The notes under the pieces are model-generated. The model was not told where the DNA came from, did not search any database, and saw nothing but the letters and a program-made list of their open reading frames with translations. Source: an uncultured Taibaiella sp. (GTDB taxonomy: Bacteria > Bacteroidota > Bacteroidia > Chitinophagales > Chitinophagaceae). From it: 5,563 nucleotides of DNA. Numbering within the stretch: position 1 is the stretch's first letter; each line of letters begins with the position of its first letter. Made by a program: the position numbers and the translations under genes. Where the stretch lies: contig CALMXV010000069.1 of assembly GCA_937871155.1 (NCBI GenBank), positions 1 to 5,563 of the forward strand, given 5' to 3'. Below are positions 1-5,563 of the stretch, in pieces.

Positions 1-1766
1 AAAGGAATCATACCACCATTAAATGAAAAAATGTTAGTAATACTCCATTTCCCTTGTGCATCTTTTGACCGTATGTATAGGCGGTGAGCACCGTTTACTA
101 AGAACGTCATATCAACATTAAAGCTTAATGGAGTGACATTGGATGATGGGGTAGGAACAGGTACAGATACACCATTTCCAAATCCTGGGTCTATATCTAC
201 AAAATACTCGACATATACGATATCGCTAATGGTATGCGGATTCCCAAATAAGGCTTGCACTTTAGCAAAGGTGAAACTGTTAGTCATACTCCATTTTCCT
301 AAGCTATCTTTTGTGCGTATATACAAGGTGTGCACTCCATTCGGTAGCGAGGCAACACTTGCATTGAAGGTGACATTGGTAAGATTATTAGCACCTGTCA
401 AACTAGGAATACTAGTGCCGTTTCCAAAACCAGGGTCTGTATTATAGTAATACTCCGCTTGAGTAATACTTGTGGTAATATTCGTATTTCCAAATGGGGT
501 TTGCACTTTAGCAAAGTTGAAGCTATTAGTCATGCTCCATAGACCTAATGAATCTCTGCTTCGAATATAAAGCGTATGTACACCATTAGCCAATGCGGTA
601 ACATCAGTATTAATAACTAATCCTGATAGGTTGACTCCAGGAGTTACCGGCACATTGACACCATTACCATACCCTGGATCTAAATCATAGAAATATTCTA
701 CTTTATTGATTTTCGAAGCTATGAATGGATTGTTTGGAGTAACACTAAGTTTAGTAAATGTGAAACTATTGGTCATACTCCAATTGCCTAAAGTGTCTCT
801 TGTGCGGATGTACAAGGTGTGTAGTCCACTCGGCAATGAGACTAAGTTGGCATTCAATAAAAAGCCATTGATGTTGGCAGCAGAAGTTATAGGTACATTC
901 ACACCATTTCCATATCCAGGGTCTGTGTTAAAGAAATACTCCATCTTGTTGATGTTGCTACTTGTATATGGATTAGAAGATACAAACTTGACTTTGGCAA
1001 AGTTGAAGTTGTTGGCCATGCTCCATTTTCCTAACGAATCTCTTGAACGGATATATAAGGTATGCACACCATCTGATAAACTAGCCACATTAACGTTCAC
1101 TAATAAACTACTAATATTAGAGGCAGAAGAAATAGGGATATCGGTACCATTGCCATAGCCTAGGTCTGTATCATAAAAATACTCTAGTTTATTGATCTTG
1201 CTTATTGAGTTGGCATTTGCAATTGGGAGCTGTACTTTGGCAAAGTTGAAGTTGTTGGTCATACTCCATTTTCCTAAGCTATCTCTTGCACGGATATACA
1301 AGGTATGTACTCCTGTAGATAAACTAGCCACATTTACATTTACTAATAAGCTGCTAATATTCGTGCTTGCAGTGATGGGGACGTTAGTGCCGTTTCCAAA
1401 TCCGGGATCGATATCATAAAAATACTCCAACGTATTGATGTTATTAATGGAGTTGCTATTATTAGAGATGGCCGCTACTTTGGCAAAATAAATGGTGTTG
1501 GTCATGCTCCATATTCCATTTGCATCACGGGTTCTGATATAAAGAGCATGTACGCCAAACGTTAAGGGTGCTGTATTAGCATTAACCAATATGCCAGGCA
1601 AATTAGGTGCTGGTAAAGAAATGGTAATCGAAGTGCCATTTCCATATCCTGGATCTGTATCAAAAAAATATTCTCCTGCGACTATATTTACTTGAGCATT
1701 ACCGGATGCTATAAGACTTGCCCAGACTGTAAAAAGCATACATGTTTTTAACAGTATCTGTTTCAT
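1..1766 (-). CDS. Secreted tandem-repeat protein (EYFxDxDPGxGNG repeats), 3' end beyond the window
   Basis: The minus-strand frame is open from ATG at 1766 to the left edge: 588 residues with no stop, so the C-terminus is missing. Residues 1-24 are a signal peptide (MKQ, hydrophobic core, ASGNA, predicted cut before Q25). From residue 32 onward the protein is seven tandem units of 81-82 residues. Each starts EYFxDxDPGxGNG and has a second conserved block, GVHTLYIRxRDSLGKWSMTN, followed by FxFAKV and a variable linker. I saw no cysteine after the signal peptide. The second block resembles the end of Ig-like Y_Y_Y-type beta-sandwich domains, so a string of small beta-sandwiches is likely (inference). 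Repeats of this kind occur in Bacteroidota secreted proteins that often end in a type IX secretion sorting domain, but that end is not visible here. It lies 39 bases downstream of the beta-helix gene on the same strand and is probably cotranscribed. The leader is A/T-rich without a Shine-Dalgarno site. Function is unknown; adhesion or surface display is a guess. Confidence 0.88.
   Translation of the reverse strand, partial: MKQILLKTCMLFTVWASLIASGNAQVNIVAGEYFFDTDPGYGNGTSITISLPAPNLPGILVNANTAPLTFGVHALYIRTRDANGIWSMTNTIYFAKVAAISNNSNSINNINTLEYFYDIDPGFGNGTNVPITASTNISSLLVNVNVASLSTGVHTLYIRARDSLGKWSMTNNFNFAKVQLPIANANSISKINKLEYFYDTDLGYGNGTDIPISSASNISSLLVNVNVASLSDGVHTLYIRSRDSLGKWSMANNFNFAKVKFVSSNPYTSSNINKMEYFFNTDPGYGNGVNVPITSAANINGFLLNANLVSLPSGLHTLYIRTRDTLGNWSMTNSFTFTKLSVTPNNPFIASKINKVEYFYDLDPGYGNGVNVPVTPGVNLSGLVINTDVTALANGVHTLYIRSRDSLGLWSMTNSFNFAKVQTPFGNTNITTSITQAEYYYNTDPGFGNGTSIPSLTGANNLTNVTFNASVASLPNGVHTLYIRTKDSLGKWSMTNSFTFAKVQALFGNPHTISDIVYVEYFVDIDPGFGNGVSVPVPTPSSNVTPLSFNVDMTFLVNGAHRLYIRSKDAQGKWSITNIFSFNGGMIP
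3..1673 (-). repeat. Seven in-frame tandem repeats of 243-246 bp
   Basis: The units, reading along the minus strand, are 1673-1428, 1427-1185, 1184-942, 941-699, 698-456, 455-210 and 209-3, the last cut by the window edge. Each encodes 81 or 82 residues. Units 2 and 3 are the closest pair by eye: about 58 of 81 residues match, and 40 of 43 in the stretch between unit residues 23 and 65, with long identical DNA stretches such as the one encoding NNFNFAKV. Unit 1 is the most divergent at its start (it lacks the proline after GNGTS) and unit 7 at its end. The gradient suggests growth of the array by internal duplication. Confidence 0.9.
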
Positions 1767-1805
1767 AAGCCAAAAGTTTAAATAATTAAAAAAAGTAAAA
1801 CTAGT

Positions 1806-2837
1806 CTAGTCGTTGCTTTTGGTACTTATTGTAACAGGTAAAGTACTAGTAGTAGTGGTTACCGGAGCTGATATGGCATATATAGTAGGCACTGGAGGGA
1901 TACCACTCAATTTATAAGGGTCTGGTCCACCAAAAACTCCTACATCAACACTATTAAAACCGGCACCGATTCCAGGACCAGGATTTTTCAAAGTATAACG
2001 AGTCTCTGTTGTTGCACTAAAGTTGTTGAATAATGCAGTTGTGGTTATGTTCTGTTGATTGTTATTTAGAGTGCCAAATTGTGTGCTGGTGCCAATATTG
2101 TTAAAATATACATTGTTGTTTATGTCAAAACTACCTCCATGCATAATGTTGTTGTTCACTTGGAAATTATAAGTACTAGTATTGGCTGAATGGAACATAT
2201 TGTTTTGCATAAAACCGGACATTCCAGACGGAAGATTTACACTACAAGAATTGAAAATGTTGTTTTGAATATTGATATTGGACATGGTAAGGCCACCGGT
2301 TGTTGAGAAACTTTGATTGCTTATACCATAGGCATAAAAAATATTTTGCTTTATGTTGCTTGAAATACGATTCCCATAAGTTCCAGAAGTAGTGTTGTAG
2401 TTACTTAAGTAGATATAGCCATAAATAAAGTTTCTTTGAATGGTAATACTATCAGAATACACATACATAGCATACCCGCCATATAATGAAACACCCATAA
2501 TAGTAGTACCGGCGCTACCTTGATTAAAATAAATGTACGCATAAATAGAACAAGAATTACTGTCTGCTTGTAACCCTGAGTTCATAGTATTCGGGGAGCT
2601 ATTAAAGTATCCGTTTCCTATTATTGTTAGCTTCTTATCAATATTTATTGCTCCGGTATAGTTAGTAGGTGAAGGCTCAATATAAATAGTATCGCCACTG
2701 CTGGCTGCATTTACAGCTGCAGAAATCGTGGTGAAGTTGGCATTAATACCTACTCGGTTGTTTACTCGCCATTTGGTGGCTTGGGCAGTTTGTGATAAAG
2801 CTGCCAATAAAATAAAGTAAAGGAATAGTTGTTTCAT
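1806..2837 (-). CDS. Secreted right-handed beta-helix (pectate-lyase-like fold) protein
   Basis: The protein has 343 residues. Residues 1-20 form a signal peptide (MKQ start, hydrophobic core, TAQA, cut before T21). Residues about 34-75 contain NFTTISAAVNAASSGDTIYI followed by KLTIIGNG, the usual opening of parallel beta-helix proteins in Bacteroidota. Residues about 110-265 show the irregular coils of such a helix, with a recurring asparagine-rich turn (QNIF, QNNIF, QNNMF, NNNIM, NNNVYF) that would stack as an Asn ladder. The C-terminus has a conserved-looking module, VGVFGGPDPYKLSGIPPVPT (residues 299-318), then a Thr-rich stretch and LPVTISTKSND. No type IX sorting domain is seen, so how it leaves the cell beyond the Sec step is unclear. 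I see no catalytic residues that would make it a polysaccharide lyase; a structural or carbohydrate-binding role is equally possible. The gene precedes the repeat protein and probably heads their transcript. Confidence 0.85.
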   Translation of the reverse strand: MKQLFLYFILLAALSQTAQATKWRVNNRVGINANFTTISAAVNAASSGDTIYIEPSPTNYTGAINIDKKLTIIGNGYFNSSPNTMNSGLQADSNSCSIYAYIYFNQGSAGTTIMGVSLYGGYAMYVYSDSITIQRNFIYGYIYLSNYNTTSGTYGNRISSNIKQNIFYAYGISNQSFSTTGGLTMSNINIQNNIFNSCSVNLPSGMSGFMQNNMFHSANTSTYNFQVNNNIMHGGSFDINNNVYFNNIGTSTQFGTLNNNQQNITTTALFNNFSATTETRYTLKNPGPGIGAGFNSVDVGVFGGPDPYKLSGIPPVPTIYAISAPVTTTTSTLPVTISTKSND

Positions 2838-2868
2838 GATGAGATAATTTTTTAAATGAATAATATCT

Positions 2869-2876
2869 CAAAATTA
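2869..2876 (-). promoter_or_regulatory. Candidate -7 element of the beta-helix gene
   Basis: On the minus strand the sequence reads TAATTTTG, a full match to the Bacteroidota -7 consensus TAnnTTTG. It lies about 31 bases upstream of the ATG at 2837, which would leave a short A/T-rich leader of roughly 25 bases. No TTG sits at the expected distance for the -33 element (the nearest candidates are 6 and 28 bases away), so the promoter is only half supported. Confidence 0.4.
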
Positions 2877-2970
2877 TTTTATCAAAAGGCATATTCATAT
2901 ACCACAAAATGGGTATTTTTCTATTAAAGCATCTAGTGATTAAGAAAGGATGTTGATAAAGATTTTAATG

Positions 2971-3001
2971 AAATAAAAAAACCACCTAATAAGGTGGTTT
3001 T
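2971..3001 (-). terminator. Intrinsic terminator after tRNA-Leu
   Basis: There is a perfect 9-bp stem (AAAACCACC at 2978-2986 pairing with GGTGGTTTT at 2993-3001) with a 6-base loop. Read on the minus strand, the stem runs into seven consecutive Ts and then ATTT, the form of a rho-independent terminator. It begins two bases after the tRNA 3' end and so ends the hscB-tRNA transcript. On the plus strand the T-tract is only the four Ts inside the stem, so it should work mainly for minus-strand transcription. Confidence 0.88.
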
Positions 3002-3002
3002 G

Positions 3003-3086
3003 TGCCCAGAACAGGAATCGAACCTGCACTCCCTTGCGAAAACCAGATTTTGAGTCTAGCGCGTCTACCAATTCCGCCATCTGGGC
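3003..3086 (-). tRNA. tRNA-Leu, anticodon CAA
   Basis: The minus strand folds as an 84-base class II tRNA. The acceptor stem is GCCCAGA/TCTGGGC with discriminator A at 3003. The D arm contains GGCGGAATTGGTAGACGC. The anticodon stem CTAGA/TCTGG closes the 7-base loop CTCAAAA, giving anticodon CAA at 3050-3052, which reads UUG leucine codons. The long variable arm (TTTC-GCAA-GGGA) is typical of tRNA-Leu, and the T arm is GCAGG-TTCGATT-CCTGT. CCA is not encoded; the following bases are CAA. Its first base is the last base of the hscB stop codon and its terminator follows at once, so it is probably transcribed with hscB. Confidence 0.97.
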
Positions 3087-3607
3087 TAATGGGCAGCAAA
3101 TGTATCTATTCTTTCTCGAATGCGCAACAAATATTTTTGCCTGAAATAAAAATCTTTTATTTGATTTAATAATGCGGTTTCTTGAGTGGTATCATACTCT
3201 TGCATGCATTGTTCCATCTTAGTTTGCAGGGTATTCATAAATGCAACCCAGTCATTGATAACTTGAATTTTGTCTGCTTCTTTTTGAGACATTTCATAGT
3301 CGCTAACAGCTTCATTAAGATCCATTATCTCCATCAAAAAAGAAGGTGGTAGTGAATGTTTCTCCTCATCTTGTAAAACTTCTTTTAGCTTTAGTACATA
3401 AGCTACTATTGCTTCTTTATTGCTAAATGTTTTATAAGCTGCATTATTTAATGCTGCCATCTCCAAAGCATTATTGGCTTCTTCGGCTGAGGATAAGGTA
3501 AAGCGGTCAGGGTGGTATTTTTTGCTGAGTTCATAAAACTTGTTTTTAACAAGGGCCGAGTTGGGTGAGAAGCTTATGGGCAATTCGTAGAGTTCGAAAT
3601 AATTCAT
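3086..3607 (-). CDS. hscB: HscB-type J-domain co-chaperone of iron-sulfur cluster assembly
   Basis: The protein has 173 residues, the normal HscB length (E. coli HscB has 171). Residues 1-75 are the J domain: NYFELYELP at the start, the essential HPD triad at 32-34 in YHPDRF, and the helix LNNAAYKTFSN (53-63). The usual RAEYLL-like segment is AIVAYVL here, so an Arg often found there appears to be Ile67. Residues about 86-170 are the C-terminal three-helix domain; LPPSFLMEIMDLNEAVSD (86-103) matches the scaffold-binding region of the family. By family knowledge HscB brings the scaffold IscU (or its equivalent) to an Hsp70 and stimulates its ATPase to release the Fe-S cluster. No Hsp70 or scaffold gene is in the window. 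It is divergent from the enzyme at 3655 and runs straight into tRNA-Leu; its TAG stop shares one base with the tRNA. Confidence 0.93.
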   Translation of the reverse strand: MNYFELYELPISFSPNSALVKNKFYELSKKYHPDRFTLSSAEEANNALEMAALNNAAYKTFSNKEAIVAYVLKLKEVLQDEEKHSLPPSFLMEIMDLNEAVSDYEMSQKEADKIQVINDWVAFMNTLQTKMEQCMQEYDTTQETALLNQIKDFYFRQKYLLRIRERIDTFAAH

Positions 3608-3608
3608 C

Positions 3609-3637
3609 TTGCAACAAAGGTGGCTACATTATCTTTG
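3609..3637 (+). promoter_or_regulatory. Candidate Bacteroidota promoter for the lysine-ketoglutarate-reductase-like gene
   Basis: TATCTTTG at 3630-3637 fits the -7 consensus TAnnTTTG exactly, and TTG at 3609-3611 lies 18 bases upstream, within the spacing known for the -33 element in this phylum. Transcription would start about 3643-3646, leaving a leader of around ten bases before the ATG at 3655. The element occupies almost the whole 47-base gap to the divergent hscB start. Confidence 0.5.
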
Positions 3638-3654
3638 CCTTCAAAATAATTAAC

Positions 3655-4872
3655 ATGGTTACGATAGGCATAATACGAGAAGAGAAAATACCAAAAGATG
3701 TGCGAGTAGCGTTAACGCCGGAACAATGTGTGCTGGTGGAACAAAAATTTGGAGTGAAAATAGTGGTAGAAACTTCTCCAGACCGTTGTTATGCCGATGC
3801 ATTGTATGAACAAGCTGGATTGGAAATCGTTCAAGACCTTAGTCAATGTGATATCATTATTGGAATTAAAGAAGTACCAATTGATAAATTAATAGAAGGC
3901 AAAACATACTTGTTTTTTTCTCATACCAAAAAGAAGCAACCTTATAATCAAAAGCTCATGCAGGCATTAATCAAAAAGAATATCCGCATGATAGACTATG
4001 AAGCTTTGACACATGCTGATGGACAACGTATCTTGGGTTTTGGTTTTTATGCAGGTGTAGTAGGCGCTCATAATGGATTGCTTACCTACGGAAAAAAATA
4101 TGATGCCTATGACTTAAAAGCTGCACATGAATGCCATGACTTAGAAGCCGTAACTGAATTGTATCAACATATTGATATCCCACCCATCAAGATTGTGGTG
4201 ACGGGTTCCGGAAAAGTGGCTTCGGGTATTGTAGATATGATGGATAGGGCAGATATAGAATATGTAGAGCCTGAAGATTTTTTAACTCAGCAATTTAATT
4301 ACCCTGTTTATACACATCTTAAAGGCAGTACGCTTTATAAACGCAAGGACGACGGCAGTTATCAACGAGATGATTTTCATAAGAACCCTAAAGACTATGC
4401 TTGTGTTTTTCAACCTTATCTTCCCGTAGCTAATATCCTTATGAATGGCATTTATTGGGATAAAGAAATTGAACGTTTGTTTGAAAAAGAGGACATTCAA
4501 AAAAGTAGTTTTAGGATGAATGTGATAGCTGATATTACTTGTGATGTTGATGGCTCAGTGCCTATCAATATGGGTGCGAGTAGTATTGCCATTCCAGTTT
4601 ATGGAATCGATAAACATACCTTAAATAAAACACAACCCTATCAAAATACCGATGAAGTAGTAGATGTAATGGCGGTGGATAATCTTCCAAACGAACTGCC
4701 ACGCGATGCTTCCTTTCATTTCGGTCAGCATTTGAAAAAATTCGTATTACCAGCGTTGTTAGCAGGAGAAGAAAACGATATTGTCAATAGGGCTACTATA
4801 TGTAAGGATGGTAAACTTACACCTCCTTTTGAGTATCTGAGTGATTATGCTTATCCGATTTCTCGTGATTAA
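3655..4872 (+). CDS. Stand-alone lysine-ketoglutarate reductase-like (saccharopine-forming) dehydrogenase
   Basis: The protein has 405 residues from ATG 3655. An in-frame ATG at 3565 would add 30 residues that do not resemble the family and would overlap hscB, so 3655 is chosen; IGIIREEKIPKDVRVALTPE (residues 4-23) is the family's usual N-terminus. The AlaDH/PNT-type N domain continues with DIIIGIKEVPIDKLI (66-80), KTYLFFSHTKKKQPYN (83-98), IRMIDYE (110-116) and GFGFYAGVVGA (128-138). The Rossmann nucleotide loop is TGSGKVASG (183-191). The second half has MNGIYWDKE (263-271), ADITCDVDGSVP (292-303) and VDNLPNELPRDAS (341-353). Together these match the reductase half of animal and plant aminoadipic semialdehyde synthase (lysine + 2-oxoglutarate + NADPH to saccharopine), and more weakly fungal Lys1. 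Databases may call such proteins alanine dehydrogenase or NAD(P)-dependent oxidoreductase. The saccharopine-cleaving partner is not in the window. The last 56 bases overlap the convergent gene. Confidence 0.85.
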   Translation: MVTIGIIREEKIPKDVRVALTPEQCVLVEQKFGVKIVVETSPDRCYADALYEQAGLEIVQDLSQCDIIIGIKEVPIDKLIEGKTYLFFSHTKKKQPYNQKLMQALIKKNIRMIDYEALTHADGQRILGFGFYAGVVGAHNGLLTYGKKYDAYDLKAAHECHDLEAVTELYQHIDIPPIKIVVTGSGKVASGIVDMMDRADIEYVEPEDFLTQQFNYPVYTHLKGSTLYKRKDDGSYQRDDFHKNPKDYACVFQPYLPVANILMNGIYWDKEIERLFEKEDIQKSSFRMNVIADITCDVDGSVPINMGASSIAIPVYGIDKHTLNKTQPYQNTDEVVDVMAVDNLPNELPRDASFHFGQHLKKFVLPALLAGEENDIVNRATICKDGKLTPPFEYLSDYAYPISRD

Positions 4873-5563
4873 GTAAGTTTTTCACTGCCATGTCTATGGT
4901 AGGATATTTAAAAGTATATCCGGATGCTTCAATTTTATCAGCACTTACATGCACACTCTGCATGACTGCTGAAGGCATTTCACCCATAAGTATTTTAAGC
5001 AAATAGCTGGGTACATAAAATGGAATCTTTATGCCTTTTTTAGTAGTAGCTATAGACCACATTAGTTGTTTTTGACTTACTGCATTAGGGGCTACTGCAT
5101 TGAACGTACCCTTTATTTCGACATTCGTTAATGCCCAAATGATGATGTTGCAAAGGTCGCTAATGTGAATCCAACTCATTATTTGTTTGCCATTTCCTAT
5201 AATAGGAACTATTCCCCAGTTTTGAGGAGCTACAAACTTTGGAAAAGCACCATCATCTCTTCCTAATACTACACCAAATCTTAAAATTATAGTTCTTAAA
5301 AATGAATCCCCTGTATGTGAAGCTTCTTCCCATAAGTTGCATACAGTACCTAAAAAATCAGTAGCAGGTGCGGATGTTTCATTAAAAGGAATGGGAGGGG
5401 TAGCGTCTGCACCATAATAATTGATCGCAGAAGCGCTAATGAGGGTTTTGCAATTGGGGGCATGTTTTCGTAATCGCTCTATCAAAAATTCAGTACTTCG
5501 TACACGACTGTCTAAAATTTCTTGTTTTCTTTTTAATATTTCATCTGACAACAACTGGGCTTC
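4817..5563 (-). CDS. TIGR01777-family NAD(P)-binding epimerase-like protein, 5' end beyond the window
   Basis: The minus-strand frame is open at the right edge and gives 248 residues before TAA at 4817-4819. An apparent TTG start at 5554 is not credible: the frame continues upstream (EAQ) and the family needs the missing N-terminal GxxGxxG nucleotide-binding loop, roughly 50-60 residues more. Visible family marks, numbered from the window edge, are KQEILDSRVRSTEFLI (13-28), SASAINYYG (43-51), ATDFLGTVCNLWEEA (67-81), LRFGVVLGRDDGAFPKF (94-110), GNGKQIMSWIHISDL (123-137) and FNAVAPN (154-160). The DUF1731-type C-terminus runs from about 178 to 231 (VPSYLLKILMGEM, ASGYTFKYP). It is an extended short-chain dehydrogenase/epimerase relative, sometimes called YfcH or SulA-like; no substrate can be assigned. 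About 17 polar residues after the domain (NHEKSDKHNHSDTQKEV) are encoded in the overlap with the convergent gene. Confidence 0.88.
   Translation of the reverse strand, partial: EAQLLSDEILKRKQEILDSRVRSTEFLIERLRKHAPNCKTLISASAINYYGADATPPIPFNETSAPATDFLGTVCNLWEEASHTGDSFLRTIILRFGVVLGRDDGAFPKFVAPQNWGIVPIIGNGKQIMSWIHISDLCNIIIWALTNVEIKGTFNAVAPNAVSQKQLMWSIATTKKGIKIPFYVPSYLLKILMGEMPSAVMQSVHVSADKIEASGYTFKYPTIDMAVKNLLNHEKSDKHNHSDTQKEV

Noticed and set aside
133..1419. Plus-strand open frames at 133-447, 706-1158 and 1192-1419 with a recurring LAKLKLLVILHFPKLS-like motif
   Set aside because: They are antisense images of the repeat array; the recurring motif is the complement of the GKWSMTN/FAKV block. None has family features, and the minus-strand frame is continuous with a signal peptide.
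1767..1805. Possible separate promoter for the repeat protein (AACTTTTG, minus strand)
   Set aside because: It differs from TAnnTTTG at the first base and lies only a few bases before the ATG, leaving no room for a leader.
3565..3654. Upstream in-frame start adding 30 residues to the reductase
   Set aside because: The extra residues do not fit the family N-terminus and the start lies inside hscB; ATG 3655 gives the expected beginning and follows a promoter-like site.
4282..4500. Minus-strand open frame of 72 codons
   Set aside because: It lies entirely inside the well-supported plus-strand reductase gene and resembles no protein I know.
4870..4900. T-run after the reductase stop as a terminator
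   Set aside because: No stable stem precedes the five Ts, and the run lies within the coding sequence of the convergent gene.
5552..5554. TTG as start codon of the epimerase-like protein
   Set aside because: The frame stays open to the window edge and the nucleotide-binding N-terminus expected of the family is missing, so the gene starts outside.

Overview
The window looks like a chromosomal piece of a low-GC member of the Bacteroidota (a Chitinophagales- or Sphingobacteriales-like organism is a guess). The reasons are promoter-like TAnnTTTG sites, A/T-rich leaders without Shine-Dalgarno sequences, a secreted right-handed beta-helix protein beside a secreted protein with EYFxDxDPGxGNG repeats, and a stand-alone lysine-ketoglutarate-reductase-type enzyme. 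These are judgements from family knowledge, not from a search.

The left half (about 1-2837, minus strand) holds two exported proteins. Transcription would start near 2865 and read first the beta-helix protein (2837-1806). After only 39 bases it enters a large protein made of tandem repeats of 81-82 residues (from 1766 off the left edge; seven units visible). Both begin with near-identical MKQ signal peptides. They look like a co-expressed pair of surface or secreted proteins of unknown function. This is the only accessory-looking part of the window.

The middle (2978-3607, minus strand) is housekeeping: hscB, a J-protein of iron-sulfur cluster assembly, followed directly by tRNA-Leu(CAA) and an intrinsic terminator. 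The last base of the hscB stop codon is the first base of the tRNA, so tRNA processing of a shared transcript would cut inside the stop codon.

The right half holds an enzyme on the plus strand (3655-4872) that reads as the lysine-ketoglutarate reductase half of aminoadipic semialdehyde synthase. It is divergent from hscB across 47 bases. It converges on, and overlaps by 56 bases, the end of a TIGR01777-type NAD(P)-binding epimerase-like protein (minus strand, 5' end beyond the right edge).

I saw no CRISPR array, insertion sequence, integrase, attachment site, riboswitch or obvious defence system. I do not see convincing evidence of a new multi-gene system. The best leads are the repeat-protein/beta-helix pair and the hscB-tRNA fusion of stop codon and tRNA 5' end.
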